A stretch of 64,000 nt of DNA from Enterobacteriaceae bacterium RIT693 (GCA_009668225.1 WJYK01000015.1:1-64000); one strand, 5' to 3'; shown: positions 47,859 through 57,930, numbered from the stretch's first letter. Numbers and translations are program-made. The notes: generated from the letters alone by a model not told the origin.

Positions 47859-48640
47859 TTCCCCTTAAAGGTCGCCGGGCGTTTCGCCAGAAAAGCTGAA
47901 ACTCCCTCGCGATAGTCTTCGCTGCGGCCGGCCAGGCGCTGATAGTCCCGCTCCAGGTCCAGCTGGGCGTCCAGGGTGTTGGTTTCCGAGGCGTAAAGCG
48001 CTTTTTTGATAAGCCCCAGACCAAAGGTCGGCTGAGTAGCCAAGTGTTGAGCCAGCTGGCGGGCGGTATCGCTTAGCTGTTCGTCATCCACTACCTGCCA
48101 GATCATGCCCCACTCGTGCGCCTGTTCCGCGCTCAGCGTGTCGCCAAGTAATGCCAGCCCCATAGCGCGTGCCCGCCCGGTCAGGCGGGGTAAGAACCAG
48201 GTGCCGCCGCAGTCGGGCACCAGGCCCAGCTTGCTGAAAGACATAATGAATTTTGCCGAACGTGCGGCAATAACCATGTCGCAGCCCAACGCCAGCGTGG
48301 CACCGGCTCCGGCCGCAACGCCGTTGACCGCAGCAATCACCGGCTTCGGTAATTTCGCCAGACGACGCAGCAGCGGGTTATAGAAAGCTTCAACGGAATA
48401 GCCCAGGTCTGGCGCATCGCCGCTTGGGTCAACGTTGCGGTCGTTGAGATCCTGCCCGGCGCAAAAGCCACGTCCGGCACCGGCGATCAGCAGGCAGCGG
48501 ATGGTTTCATCCCGCTCAGCCTGGGTGAGAACTTCCGCCAGCTGGCGGTGCATCTCATCGTTAAAGCTGTTCAGCCGCTCCGGGCGGTTCAGGGTCAGGG
48601 CCATCACCCCGTTTTGCACATCGCTAACAATAAAACTCAT
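47855..48640 (-). CDS. paaG: Ring-1,2-epoxyphenylacetyl-CoA isomerase
   Basis: 261 aa crotonase-fold protein: NRPERLNSFNDEMHRQL, GAGRGFCAGQDLNDRN, AAVNGVAAGAGATLALGCDMV, KLGLVPDCGGTWFLPRLTG with the catalytic Asp. Converts the aromatic epoxide to the oxepin and also shifts a later double bond. Two bases separate it from paaF. Confidence 0.95.
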   Translation of the reverse strand: MSFIVSDVQNGVMALTLNRPERLNSFNDEMHRQLAEVLTQAERDETIRCLLIAGAGRGFCAGQDLNDRNVDPSGDAPDLGYSVEAFYNPLLRRLAKLPKPVIAAVNGVAAGAGATLALGCDMVIAARSAKFIMSFSKLGLVPDCGGTWFLPRLTGRARAMGLALLGDTLSAEQAHEWGMIWQVVDDEQLSDTARQLAQHLATQPTFGLGLIKKALYASETNTLDAQLDLERDYQRLAGRSEDYREGVSAFLAKRPATFKGK

Positions 48641-48642
48641 GA

Positions 48643-49413
48643 TTAACGTCCTTTGAATTCAGCAGGTCGTTTTTCCAGAAAAGCGGCGATGCCTTCCTGA
48701 CGATCTTCGGTGGCGGCGAGCAGCGTAAACAGCTGACGTTCCTGCAGCAGGCCCTGGCTCAGGCCCGTGTTCTGCGCCTGTTGAAGCGCGTTTTTCGCGG
48801 CCTGCAGCGCAAGGGGTGCATGACGAGCGATGCTTGCGGCAAGTTTCTGCGCGTATTCAAGCGTCAGCGCGGCAGGATGTACTTCGGCAACCAGCCCGGC
48901 ACGTAAAGCCTGCGGTGCGTCGATAGCTTCACCGCTCAGCACCATGCGGTAAGCCAGCGCCTTGCCTACGCTGCGGATAAGCCGCTGGGTTCCGCCCGCG
49001 CCGGGCATAATCCCCAGCGTGATTTCCGGCAGGCCGAAGCGCGCGTTATCCCCGGCAACGATGATGTCACTCAGCAGCGCCAGCTCGCAGCCTGCGCCGA
49101 GCGCATAGCCGTTGACGGCGGCGATCAGTGGTTTTGGAAAGCGTTCAATGCGCGCCCAAAGCTGGGGCCGGGGATCGTTCAGCGTGGCGGGCATATCCCG
49201 GCTCGCCATCTCTTTTAAGTCCGCTCCGGCGGCAAAAAAGCGCTCATTGCCGGTGATAACGACTGCACCGATGGATTCGTCCTGCTGCGCGGCTTCCAGC
49301 GCTTCAGCGATCTGCGTCAGCAGGGCGTTGTTGAGCGCATTGCGAGCCTGCGGGCGGTTCAGCGTCAGGGTCAGCACCCGGCCGCTCTGTTGGCTTAGAA
49401 GTTCGCTCATCAC
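48643..49413 (-). CDS. paaF: 2,3-dehydroadipyl-CoA hydratase
   Basis: 256 aa enoyl-CoA hydratase: NRPQARNALNNALLTQI, GNERFFAAGADLKEMA, AAVNGYALGAGCELALLSDIIVA, PEITLGIMPGAGGTQRL with the expected Glu. Adds water to 2,3-dehydroadipyl-CoA. Its start overlaps the paaE stop by 4 nt. Confidence 0.95.
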   Translation of the reverse strand: MMSELLSQQSGRVLTLTLNRPQARNALNNALLTQIAEALEAAQQDESIGAVVITGNERFFAAGADLKEMASRDMPATLNDPRPQLWARIERFPKPLIAAVNGYALGAGCELALLSDIIVAGDNARFGLPEITLGIMPGAGGTQRLIRSVGKALAYRMVLSGEAIDAPQALRAGLVAEVHPAALTLEYAQKLAASIARHAPLALQAAKNALQQAQNTGLSQGLLQERQLFTLLAATEDRQEGIAAFLEKRPAEFKGR

Positions 49414-50477
49414 AGCCCCTGCGCGTCAAAATCGAGCACCACGTCGTCGCCCTTCGGCAGCGCCTGGCAGCTCAGCACGTAGCCTGCGGCCAGCTGATCC
49501 GGCTCGAGGCTGTAGTTGACGCCCATTTCCACTTCGCCGCGCAGTACCTTGCAGCGGCAGGTGGCGCAGACGCCGCCTTTGCAGGCATACGGCAGATCCG
49601 CGCCCTGGCGCAGCGCCGCGTCGAGAATGCTTTCGTCCCCGGCGGTCAGCGTTATCTGGCGATCCACGCCGTCCTGGCGCAGGATCACGGTTTTACCGGC
49701 CGCCTGAGCGCGAGAACGAGCGCTGGGCGTAACGCCCGGCGTGTTGAAATGCTCGAGGTAGATATCCTGCGGCGCCACGCCCATCTCTTTCAGCGTGGCT
49801 TCGGCTACCTGCATCATGCTTTGCGGGCCACAGATAAAGGTGCGGTCAAAGCCTTTGACGTCCAGCAGATGGTCGCCGAGCTGTTTTAGCTTCGCGCCGT
49901 CCAGGCGGCCACTGAGCAATTCGCTGTCCGATTTTTCCTGGCTGAACAGGTAAATAAGCTGCAGGCGCTGCGGGTAACGGTCTTTCAGGTCGGCCAGCGC
50001 CAGGCGGAACATCATGCTGGCGCTGCTGCGGTTGCCGTAGACCAGCGTCACGCTGCTTTGCGGCTCGGTGGCAAGCGTGGCGCCGATAATCGCCAGCATC
50101 GGCGTAATGCCGGAGCCCACCGCCAGCGCCAGATAGTTCCCGCGAGTTTCCGATTCCGGCTGATAGCCAAACGTCCCCTGCGGCACCATCACTTCCAGCG
50201 ACATGCCGGCGGTTAAATCACTGACCGCGTACTGCGAGAAACGGCCGCCTTCAATGGCTTTGACCGCGACGCAGATCTCACCCGGATTGTCCGAGCGACA
50301 GATGGAATAGCAGCGGCGCAGCTCTTCATCACCCAGGCGGGCTTTGAGTGTCAAATGCTGCCCAGGGCGAAAACGATATTGCCCGCGCAGCGCGTCCGGC
50401 ACCGCAAACGTGATCGCCACCGCCTCTGCGGTTTCGGGTTCGATACGTGCCACTTTCAGGGAATAAAACATTGTCAT
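49410..50477 (-). CDS. paaE: Phenylacetyl-CoA epoxidase reductase subunit
   Basis: 355 aa. FAD domain (RFRPGQHLTLKA, LRRCYSICRS), NAD-binding domain (AVGSGITPMLAIIGATLA, FICGPQSMM) and a C-terminal plant-type 2Fe-2S ferredoxin domain (LPYACKGGVCATCRCKVLRG). It passes electrons from NADPH to the diiron oxygenase. The start MTMFYSL follows E. coli PaaE; a longer frame upstream would cross paaD. Confidence 0.95.
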   Translation of the reverse strand: MTMFYSLKVARIEPETAEAVAITFAVPDALRGQYRFRPGQHLTLKARLGDEELRRCYSICRSDNPGEICVAVKAIEGGRFSQYAVSDLTAGMSLEVMVPQGTFGYQPESETRGNYLALAVGSGITPMLAIIGATLATEPQSSVTLVYGNRSSASMMFRLALADLKDRYPQRLQLIYLFSQEKSDSELLSGRLDGAKLKQLGDHLLDVKGFDRTFICGPQSMMQVAEATLKEMGVAPQDIYLEHFNTPGVTPSARSRAQAAGKTVILRQDGVDRQITLTAGDESILDAALRQGADLPYACKGGVCATCRCKVLRGEVEMGVNYSLEPDQLAAGYVLSCQALPKGDDVVLDFDAQGL

Positions 50478-50484
50478 GGCATCC

Positions 50485-50979
50485 TCAAATACATTTAAAG
50501 TAATCAAAGGGTTCCCGGCAGCTGTCGCAGCGATAAAGCGCTTTACAGGCCGTGGAGCCGAATTCACTGATGAGCGAAGTGTGTTCGCTCCCGCAGCGCG
50601 GACAGGTCACCTGGGCGGCGACAGTTGCGTGGCAGGCATGCCCCTGCGGCGGACTGATGCCGTATTCGCGCAGCCGGGCTTTGGCCTCCGGCGACATCCA
50701 GTCCGTCGTCCAGGCGGGATGCAAAACCAGCTTGATATGCACCGGGCTTAGGGCTGCACCCTCCATCGCTTCTCTGATGGCCGCGAGCAAGAACTCGGTC
50801 GCCGGGCAACCTGAATACGTTGGCGTGAAGCCGATATGCCAGCCATCCTCGCCGTGTTCTACGCTGCGTACCATGCCAAGGTCGGTGATGGTCAGCACCG
50901 GGATTTCCGGGTCACTGATTTCACTCAGCAGACGCCAGATGTCGCGGACGGCGGCGGGCTGAAGCGTGGCGATTTGCAT
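50485..50979 (-). CDS. paaD: Phenylacetyl-CoA epoxidase accessory protein
   Basis: 164 aa, as in E. coli (165). MIP18/DUF59-type N-terminal domain (ISDPEIPVLTITDLGMVRSV, YSGCPATEFL) and a C-terminal zinc-ribbon-like CPRCGSEHTSLISEFGSTACKALYRCDSC. Thought to help load iron-sulphur or diiron centres of the epoxidase. AGGAGGAGAGG directly precedes the ATG at 50,979 and rules out longer starts. Confidence 0.93.
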   Translation of the reverse strand: MQIATLQPAAVRDIWRLLSEISDPEIPVLTITDLGMVRSVEHGEDGWHIGFTPTYSGCPATEFLLAAIREAMEGAALSPVHIKLVLHPAWTTDWMSPEAKARLREYGISPPQGHACHATVAAQVTCPRCGSEHTSLISEFGSTACKALYRCDSCREPFDYFKCI

Positions 50980-50989
50980 CCTCTCCTCC

Positions 50990-51745
50990 TTACCATTGCT
51001 GGTTTGGGTAAGCGCGCTGCAGGTACTGCATTTCAGCCAGCAGCGGGCCGAGGTGTTCGGTATGTAAACCCTGTTTACCGCCGGTGCGGTATGGCTGTTC
51101 TGCCGGGGCCTGCAGCGAGGCATCGCTCAACCCGGCGGTCACTTCCTGCAGCCATTCGGCTTTGAGGCTAAGCGGATCGACCGCAATCCCCTGCTCCGCC
51201 AGCGTGGATTCCAGCTCATCGGCGACAAACATCTCGCCGCTGAAGCGCCACAGTTTGTTCACAGCGCGTTGCGCTTTTGCCTGCGAAAGCGCGGTGCCGT
51301 TGCCCAAGCGAACCAGCCAGCCGCGGCTGAAACGCAGGTGATAGCGCACTTCTTTAATCGCTTTAGCCGCGATGGCCGCCAACTGCGGATCTTTGCTTTC
51401 TACCAGGCGGCTGAACAGCGAGACGTGCCAGGCGTCCAGCAGATACTGGCGCACCAGCGTTTCGGCGAAATCGCCGTTAGGCTGTTCCGCCAGCAGCAGG
51501 TTGCGGTATTCACGTTCATCACGCCCAAAGGCCAGCCTGTCTTCATCAATGTGTTCGCCTTCCCGCTCGGCGGCGTAGGTCAGGAAGTTGCGTGCCTGGC
51601 CGAGCAGGTCGAGGCCAATGTTGGCCAGCGCCAGGTCAATTTCCAGCTCCGGCGCATGACCGCACCAGGCGCTCAGGCGCTGGGCGAGCACAAGGCAGGT
51701 GTCGCCGAGGCGCAGGCTGTAGGTCGCTACAGGATCGAGTGTCAT
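50990..51745 (-). CDS. paaC: Phenylacetyl-CoA epoxidase structural subunit
   Basis: 251 aa helical ferritin-like protein (YSLRLGDTCLVLAQRLSAWCGHAPELEIDLALANIGLDLLGQARNFL abbreviated at YSLRLGDTCLVLAQRL, then KAIKEVRYHLRFSRGWLVRL). The inactive partner that supports PaaA. The ATG at 51,745 with GAGG 6 nt upstream is preferred over one four codons earlier. Confidence 0.93.
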   Translation of the reverse strand: MTLDPVATYSLRLGDTCLVLAQRLSAWCGHAPELEIDLALANIGLDLLGQARNFLTYAAEREGEHIDEDRLAFGRDEREYRNLLLAEQPNGDFAETLVRQYLLDAWHVSLFSRLVESKDPQLAAIAAKAIKEVRYHLRFSRGWLVRLGNGTALSQAKAQRAVNKLWRFSGEMFVADELESTLAEQGIAVDPLSLKAEWLQEVTAGLSDASLQAPAEQPYRTGGKQGLHTEHLGPLLAEMQYLQRAYPNQQW

Positions 51746-51753
51746 TGGCGGCC

Positions 51754-52041
51754 TCACATGTGCTCGATGCCGTCAGGCAGCGTGTAAAACGTCGGGTGGC
51801 GGTAGACTTTGCTGTCTGCCGGGTCGAAAAATTCCGGGCGTTCTTCCGGCTGCGAGGCCACGATTTCGCTCGCTTTCACCACCCAGATGGAGCAGCCTTC
51901 GCTGCGGCGGGTGTAGGCGTCGCGGGCGTTTTCCAGCGCCATCTGGTCGTCGGCCGCGTGCAGGCTGCCGACATGGCGGTGGGACAGCCCCTTTTTATTA
52001 CGGATAAACACTTCGTACAGCGGCCAGTAAATTTTGCTCAT
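51754..52041 (-). CDS. paaB: Phenylacetyl-CoA epoxidase subunit PaaB
   Basis: 95 aa, identical in length to E. coli PaaB. YEVFIRNKKGLSHRHVGSLHA and ALENARDAYTRRSEGCSIWV are the family pattern. Small structural subunit that bridges the oxygenase assembly. 8 bp before paaC. Confidence 0.95.
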   Translation of the reverse strand: MSKIYWPLYEVFIRNKKGLSHRHVGSLHAADDQMALENARDAYTRRSEGCSIWVVKASEIVASQPEERPEFFDPADSKVYRHPTFYTLPDGIEHM

Positions 52042-52052
52042 CTCTTACTCCT

Positions 52053-52982
52053 TCAGGCGGCGGTGCGGGCCTGTTGTTTTTCGGCATACGCAAGGGCGGC
52101 TTCGCGCACCCATGCCCCCTCTTCCCAAGCTTTACGCTTGGCGGCAAGGCGCTCTTCGTTGCATAAGCCGCGCCCGGCCACTACTTCGTTAAATTCCTGC
52201 CAGTCAATGTCGCCAAAGCGGTAGTGGCCGGTAGCCTCATCCAGATGCAGATCGGGATCCGGCACGGTCATGCCCAGCAGCTCAACCTGCGGCACCGTGT
52301 TGTCGACAAAGCGCTGGCGCAGCTCGTCGTTACCGAAGCGTTTGATTTTCCAGGCGAGGCTTTGGGCGCTGTTTGGCGAGTTGTCGTCGTTGGGCCCGAA
52401 CATCATCAGCGCCGGCCACCAGAAGCGGTTAATGGCGTCCTGCAGCATCTGGCGCTGTTCCGGGCTGCCCTTCGCCAGCACGGTGCAGGCTTCAAACCCC
52501 TGACGCTGGTGGAAGCTTTCTTCTTTACAGATTTTCACCATCGCACGGGCGTAAGGGCCGTAAGAAGTCCGGCACAGCGCGACCTGGTTGACGATAGCGG
52601 CGCCGTCAACCAGCCAGCCAATAACCCCAATGTCGGCCCAGTTGAGCGTCGGGTAGTTAAAGATGGAGGAGTACTTCATCTTGCCGTCGAGCATCTTCTG
52701 GTAGATATCTTCCCGGGCGCAGCCCAGGGTTTCGGCGGCGCTGTAGAGATACAGGCCGTGCCCGGCTTCATCCTGCACTTTGGCCAGCAGAATGGCCTTG
52801 CGGCGCAGGCTGGGCGCACGCGTTATCCAGTTGCCTTCCGGCAGCATGCCGACAATTTCCGAGTGCGCATGCTGGCCTATCTGGCGGATCAGCGTTTTGC
52901 GGTAAGCCTCCGGCATCCAGTCCTGCGGCTCTATGGCGGTTTCCTGCTGGATGCGCTCGTCAAAGCGTTCTTGTTCTGTCAC
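52053..52982 (-). CDS. paaA: Phenylacetyl-CoA epoxidase catalytic subunit
   Basis: 309 aa, same length as in E. coli. Diiron carboxylate ligands in [21 protein letters not shown] and [15 protein letters not shown]. It forms the 1,2-epoxide of phenylacetyl-CoA. First gene of the long operon, preceded by PaaX-like and CRP-like sites. Confidence 0.95.
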   Translation of the reverse strand: MTEQERFDERIQQETAIEPQDWMPEAYRKTLIRQIGQHAHSEIVGMLPEGNWITRAPSLRRKAILLAKVQDEAGHGLYLYSAAETLGCAREDIYQKMLDGKMKYSSIFNYPTLNWADIGVIGWLVDGAAIVNQVALCRTSYGPYARAMVKICKEESFHQRQGFEACTVLAKGSPEQRQMLQDAINRFWWPALMMFGPNDDNSPNSAQSLAWKIKRFGNDELRQRFVDNTVPQVELLGMTVPDPDLHLDEATGHYRFGDIDWQEFNEVVAGRGLCNEERLAAKRKAWEEGAWVREAALAYAEKQQARTAA

Positions 52983-52994
52983 GGCATCACCTTA

Positions 52995-53034
52995 TGATTC
53001 AATTTAATGCTACACATTGCGATATTGCGAATCA
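52995..53034. promoter_or_regulatory. PaaX-box-like inverted repeat at the paaA promoter
   Basis: TGATTC (52,995) and GAATCA (53,029) separated by 28 bp, close to the known PaaX arrangement of these halves about 27 bp apart. A further TGATTC, within ATGATTCAT at 53,211-53,219, lies near the paaZ start. PaaX would repress until phenylacetyl-CoA appears. Confidence 0.65.
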
Positions 53035-53093
53035 CATCATGACTAAAAGTTACAGATAAGTTAACGAAGATCGCAAAGATTACACGGTATGAT

Positions 53094-53109
53094 TGTGAGG
53101 TCTATCACG
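53094..53109. promoter_or_regulatory. CRP-binding-site candidate between paaA and paaZ
   Basis: TGTGA-ggtcta-TCACG matches 9 of 10 conserved bases of the CRP consensus. It lies in the shared promoter region of the divergent paa units, consistent with the known glucose repression of this pathway. Confidence 0.75.
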
Positions 53110-53266
53110 TAAAATTTCGCTAAACCCCTATTTATCATTGATATAAATAAATAACAAAAATCACACCTCATCGCATTGTTAACAATTTATTAAATTACAG
53201 CTTGATTTTTATGATTCATAAAACAAACACTGTAAGCATTAAATGCAGCATGTAATGGAGAGTGAG

Positions 53267-55312
53267 ATGCAAAAGTTAACCAGCTATCTGTCCGGGACGT
53301 GGTTTAGCGGCCAGGGTAAAGAAAGAACCATTTTTCATGCCGTTAGCGGCGAACCGCTGTGGCAGGTGACCAGCGAAGGCGCGGATATGGCGGCGGCAAA
53401 ACGCTTCGCCGTTGAACAAGGCGGCAAGGCACTGCAGGCGATGACATTTATCCAGCGCGCCGCAATGTTAAAAGCCGTGGCGAAACATTTGCTGGCGCAG
53501 AAAGAGGCGTTCTACGAGGTTTCGTACCAAACCGGGGCCACCCGCGCCGATAGCTGGGTTGATATTGAAGGCGGGATCGGTACGCTGTTTGCCTACGCCG
53601 GAATGGGCAACCGCGAGCTGCCGGATGACACGCTGTGGCCGGAAGACGAGTTGATTCCGCTCTCCAGACAGGGCGGATTCGCCGCCCGCCACGTGCTCAC
53701 CTCGAAGTCCGGCGTGGCGCTGCACATCAACGCGTTTAACTTCCCCTGCTGGGGGATGCTCGAGAAGCTGGCCCCGACCTGGCTGGCCGGTATGCCCGCG
53801 ATCGTTAAACCCGGCACGGCCAGCGCGCAGTTAACCCAGGCGATGGTCAAAGCGATAGTTGAATCCGGCCTGGTGCCGGATGGGGCGATCGGCCTGATTT
53901 GCGGCGGCGTGGGTGACCTGTTCGAGCATTTAGATGAGCAGGATGTGGTGACGTTTACCGGGTCGGCCAGCACCGGACAAAAGTTACGTTGTCACTCAAA
54001 TATCGTTGCCCGTTCTATTCCCTTTACCATGGAAGCGGATTCACTGAACTGCTGCGTGCTGGCAGAAGATGTGACGCCTGAGCAGCCTGAATTTGCGCTG
54101 TTTGTGCGCGAAGTCGTGCGTGAAATGACCGCCAAGGCCGGGCAAAAATGTACCGCGATTCGCCGGATTATCGTGCCGCAAAACCGGCTGGGTTCGGTGA
54201 TAGAAGCGCTGAAGGCAAAACTGGGGAAAATTCAACCAGGCGACCCGGCGGTGGAAGGCGTGCGCATGGGGGCGCTGGTCAGCCTTGAACAGCGGGATGA
54301 CGTGCAGCGTAAAGTTGACCAATTGATTGCCGCCGGATGCGAAGCCGTGCTTGGCGGTAAAGCAGATCTCGCTCAGCCGGGCGCGTTCTTCCCGCCGACC
54401 CTTTTGCTTTGCCAGCAGCCGGATGAAACGCCTGCGGTGCACGAGCTTGAGGCCTTCGGCCCGGTTGCCACCGTGATGCCGTACCGGGATGCTGAACACG
54501 CTATGGCGCTGGCTCGCGCCGGCCAGGGCAGCCTTGCCGGGACGCTGGTCACCGCCGATGAGCAAACTGCACGTGAATTTATTCTCGGCGCAGCCCGCGC
54601 GCACGGACGAATTCAGGTGCTGAACCAGGAATCGTCTGTCGAGTCTACCGGGCATGGGTCACCGCTGCCGATGCTGGTTCACGGCGGCCCTGGCCGTGCG
54701 GGCGGCGGCGAAGAGCTGGGCGGCCTGCGCGCGGTGAAACACTACATGCAGCGCACCGCTATTCAGGGCAGCCCAACGATGCTTGCCGCCGTTAGCGGAC
54801 AGTGGAACTACGGCGCTCGGGTTCAGGAAGATGCCGTGCATCCGTTCCGCAAACATTTTGAGGAGCTGCGCATCGGGGAAAGCATTCTCACCGCCCGCCG
54901 CACCGTGACCGAAGCCGACATCGCCAACTTTGCCAACCTGAGCGGCGACCGTTTCTATGCCCATACCGATAAAATTGGCGCAGCAGAATCTTTCTTTGGC
55001 GAACGCGTGGCGCACGGCTACTTTGTGGTGTCCGCCGCCGCCGGGCTGTTTGTCGATCCGAGCGTCGGGCCGGTGATTGCCAACTACGGCATGGAAAACC
55101 TGCGCTTTATCGAGCCGGTAAAAATCGACGATACCATTCAGGTGCGCCTGACCTGCAAACGTAAAACCGCCAAACCGCAGAAAACGGCGGAAGATAAGCC
55201 GGTTGGCGTGGTGGAATGGGCGGTGGATATCACCAACCAGCATCAGCAGGTCGTTGCCCGCTACTCGATCCTCACCCTCGTTGCCCGCCTGAACGGTGAT
55301 TTTACCGCTTGA
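53267..55312 (+). CDS. paaZ: Oxepin-CoA hydrolase / 3-oxo-5,6-dehydrosuberyl-CoA semialdehyde dehydrogenase
   Basis: 681 aa, equal to E. coli PaaZ. N-terminal aldehyde dehydrogenase ([20 protein letters not shown] about 155, [23 protein letters not shown] with the catalytic Glu, [10 protein letters not shown] with the catalytic Cys). C-terminal MaoC-like hydratase ([30 protein letters not shown] about 560-590) opens the oxepin ring. The ATG at 53,267 has GGAG 6 nt upstream; two earlier in-frame ATGs lack such a site. Divergent from paaA. Confidence 0.95.
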   Translation: MQKLTSYLSGTWFSGQGKERTIFHAVSGEPLWQVTSEGADMAAAKRFAVEQGGKALQAMTFIQRAAMLKAVAKHLLAQKEAFYEVSYQTGATRADSWVDIEGGIGTLFAYAGMGNRELPDDTLWPEDELIPLSRQGGFAARHVLTSKSGVALHINAFNFPCWGMLEKLAPTWLAGMPAIVKPGTASAQLTQAMVKAIVESGLVPDGAIGLICGGVGDLFEHLDEQDVVTFTGSASTGQKLRCHSNIVARSIPFTMEADSLNCCVLAEDVTPEQPEFALFVREVVREMTAKAGQKCTAIRRIIVPQNRLGSVIEALKAKLGKIQPGDPAVEGVRMGALVSLEQRDDVQRKVDQLIAAGCEAVLGGKADLAQPGAFFPPTLLLCQQPDETPAVHELEAFGPVATVMPYRDAEHAMALARAGQGSLAGTLVTADEQTAREFILGAARAHGRIQVLNQESSVESTGHGSPLPMLVHGGPGRAGGGEELGGLRAVKHYMQRTAIQGSPTMLAAVSGQWNYGARVQEDAVHPFRKHFEELRIGESILTARRTVTEADIANFANLSGDRFYAHTDKIGAAESFFGERVAHGYFVVSAAAGLFVDPSVGPVIANYGMENLRFIEPVKIDDTIQVRLTCKRKTAKPQKTAEDKPVGVVEWAVDITNQHQQVVARYSILTLVARLNGDFTA

Positions 55313-55353
55313 GTCTTAAATGCCAGACAGGCAAGTCATCGCCTCTGGTTTGA

Positions 55354-55463
55354 CCCTCACCCTAACCCTCTCCCTAACCCTCTCCCTAAAAGGGAGAGGG
55401 AACAAATAATTAACCAATCTTTTGTTTTCCCCCTCTCCCTCCGGGAGAGGGCCGGGGTGAGGG
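55354..55463. repeat. Enterobacterial intergenic hairpin repeat after paaZ
   Basis: Nested pairs: outer CCCTCACCC / GGGTGAGGG, and two inner hairpins CCCTCTCCCT-aaa-AGGGAGAGGG and CCCTCTCCC-tcc-GGGAGAGGG around an AT-rich centre with a T run. A repetitive extragenic palindrome type common between genes in this group. It may also end paaZ transcripts or protect them from decay. Confidence 0.8.
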
Positions 55464-55649
55464 CTGAATTTAACCCGAAGCTCATCGACCCGGAGTAACA
55501 ACTCTTCCCAATTCCACATTCTGGCAACCACAGCAAAACACTTGGCAGGGAATACAAGGGAAGCCCCGGCGGAAGTTGTTATGTTGAATCCGACAGTCTT
55601 TATCCAGCACGCACATGACAACACAACGCACGTTTAAGGTGAGAAAGCG

Positions 55650-57923
55650 ATGACAATGAAAACGGGAAAAAAAGCGCTGGCGCTGGCTATTGCGCTCCTG
55701 ACCTCGGCGGGGATTAACGCCCCTGCTTTTGCCCACGGCGGCGAGGCACATATGGTGCCAATGCAAAAAACGCTCGCGGATTTTGGTGCCGACGTCCAGT
55801 GGGACGATTACGCGCAGATGTTTACCATCGTCAAAGACGGTGCCTACGTGAAGGTGAAGCCTAACGCCACCTCCGCCGTCGTTAACGGCAAAACGCTCAA
55901 GCTTGAAGTCCCGGTTACCTTTAAAGACAAAACGGCGTTTATCTCCGAAGGGTTTATCAATGAAGTGTTCCAGTCCGGGCTGGATCAAACCTTTGCGGTC
56001 GAGAAAAAACCGCACCCGCTCAACTCCCTGAGCGCCGACGAAATTAATAAGACGGTGGAGATAATCAAAGGCGCGGCGGACTATAGGCCGAATATTCGCT
56101 TTACCGAGATTTCCCTGCGCGAGCCGCCGAAGGAGCAAATCTGGAAGTTTGTGATGGACGGCACCAGCGTCAGCCAGCCGCGCGAAGCGGACGTCATCAT
56201 GCTGGACGGTCGCCATATTATTGAAGCCACGGTAGATTTGGCCGCCGGAAAGGTGAAAAGCTGGAAACCGATTGAAGGCGCTCAGGGTATGGTGCTGCTG
56301 GACGATTTTGCCAGCGTGCAGTCGATAATCAACAACAGCAAAGAGTTCGCCGATGCGGTTAAAAAACGCGGCATCAGCGATCCGTCAAAAGTGGTCACTA
56401 CCCCGCTGACGGTCGGCTATTTCGACGGCAAGGACGGCCTGAAGCAGGATCAGCGCCTGCTGAAAGTGGTGAGCTATCTTGACGTTGGCGACGGCAATTA
56501 TTGGGCGCACCCGATTGAAAACCTGGTGGCCGTGGTGGATCTCGAGCAGAAAAAAATCATCAAAATTGAGGAAGGTCCGGTCATTCCCGTGCCGATGACC
56601 CCGCGCCCTTATGATGGACGTGACCGGCAGGCTGCCAACCTGAAACCGCTGAATATCATTGAGCCAGAAGGCAAAAATTACACCATTACCGGCGACACGA
56701 TCCGCTGGCAAAACTGGGATTTGCACCTGCGGCTGAATTCCCGCGTTGGTCCGATTATTTCCACCGTGACTTACAACGACAACGGCACTAAACGGAAAAT
56801 CATGTATGAAGGGTCGCTCGGTGGGATGATTGTGCCGTATGGCGACCCGGATATCGGCTGGTATTTTAAAGCTTACCTGGACGCCGGGGATTACGGCATG
56901 GGCACGCTGACCTCGCCTATCGTACGCGGCAAAGATGCGCCGGCCAACGCCGTCCTGCTGGACGAAACCCTGGCCGATTACACCGGCAAACCAACCACGA
57001 TTCCGCGCGCCATTGCGGTTTTCGAACGCTACGCCGGGCCGGAGTATAAGCACCAGGAGATGGGCCAGCCGAACGTCAGCAGCGAACGCCGCGAGCTGGT
57101 GATTCGCTGGATAAGCACCGTCGGCAACTACGACTACATCTTTGACTGGGTCTTCCACCAGAACGGCACCATCGGTATTGACGCTGGCGCGACCGGCATC
57201 GAAGCGGTAAAAGGCGTGAAGGCCAAAACCATGCACGATGCCACCGCGAAAGAAGATACCCGCTACGGGACGCTTATCGACCACAATATTGTCGGCACGA
57301 CCCATCAGCATATTTATAACTTCCGCCTGGATCTGGACGTCGACGGCGAAAACAACAGCCTGACCGCTATCGATCCGGTGGTGAAGCCGAACACCCGCGG
57401 CGGCCCACGCACAAGTACGATGCAAACCAATGAATATGCGATTAAAAACGAGCAGGACGCGGCGCAGAAATTTGACCCGGGCACCGTCCGTTTGCTCAGC
57501 AACCCGAACAAAGAAAACCGCATGGGTAACCCGGTTTCCTATCAGCTGATCCCTTACGCAGGAGGGACTCACCCGGTGGCAACCGGGGCGAAGTTTGCCC
57601 CGGACGAGTGGATTTACCACCGTCTGAGCTTTATGGATAAACAGCTGTGGGTGACTCGCTATAACCCGGATGAACGCTATTCCGAAGGCAAATATCCGAA
57701 CCGCTCCGCGCACGACACCGGCTTAGGCGCTTACACTAAAGACAATCAGTCGCTGGAAAACACGGACAACGTCGTCTGGTTAACCACCGGCACCACGCAT
57801 ATCGCCCGCGCCGAAGAGTGGCCCATCATGCCGACCGAGTGGGTACATGCCCTGCTGAAGCCGTGGAACTTCTTTAACGAAACGCCAACGCTTGTGAAGT
57901 CAGAGGACATTACCAGTAAATAA
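55650..57923 (+). CDS. tynA: Copper-containing primary-amine oxidase
   Basis: 757 aa, the size of E. coli TynA. Signal peptide (KALALAIALLTSAGINAPAFA). The precursor Tyr of the topaquinone cofactor lies in VGNYDYIFDW (NYDY, about residue 493). Copper ligands are HQH in GTTHQHIYNFRLDLD and the His in TTHIARAEEWPIMPTEW. Periplasmic; it turns phenylethylamine, tyramine and similar amines into aldehydes, which feed phenylacetate to the adjacent paa genes. The aldehyde dehydrogenase and regulator genes feaB and feaR, linked in E. coli, are not in this window. Confidence 0.95.
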   Translation: MTMKTGKKALALAIALLTSAGINAPAFAHGGEAHMVPMQKTLADFGADVQWDDYAQMFTIVKDGAYVKVKPNATSAVVNGKTLKLEVPVTFKDKTAFISEGFINEVFQSGLDQTFAVEKKPHPLNSLSADEINKTVEIIKGAADYRPNIRFTEISLREPPKEQIWKFVMDGTSVSQPREADVIMLDGRHIIEATVDLAAGKVKSWKPIEGAQGMVLLDDFASVQSIINNSKEFADAVKKRGISDPSKVVTTPLTVGYFDGKDGLKQDQRLLKVVSYLDVGDGNYWAHPIENLVAVVDLEQKKIIKIEEGPVIPVPMTPRPYDGRDRQAANLKPLNIIEPEGKNYTITGDTIRWQNWDLHLRLNSRVGPIISTVTYNDNGTKRKIMYEGSLGGMIVPYGDPDIGWYFKAYLDAGDYGMGTLTSPIVRGKDAPANAVLLDETLADYTGKPTTIPRAIAVFERYAGPEYKHQEMGQPNVSSERRELVIRWISTVGNYDYIFDWVFHQNGTIGIDAGATGIEAVKGVKAKTMHDATAKEDTRYGTLIDHNIVGTTHQHIYNFRLDLDVDGENNSLTAIDPVVKPNTRGGPRTSTMQTNEYAIKNEQDAAQKFDPGTVRLLSNPNKENRMGNPVSYQLIPYAGGTHPVATGAKFAPDEWIYHRLSFMDKQLWVTRYNPDERYSEGKYPNRSAHDTGLGAYTKDNQSLENTDNVVWLTTGTTHIARAEEWPIMPTEWVHALLKPWNFFNETPTLVKSEDITSK

Positions 57924-57930
57924 TCGGTTT

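Noticed and set aside
56385-57713. 442-codon minus-strand frame inside tynA
   Set aside because: A codon-bias shadow of tynA; no domain, and tynA is full length with all catalytic residues.
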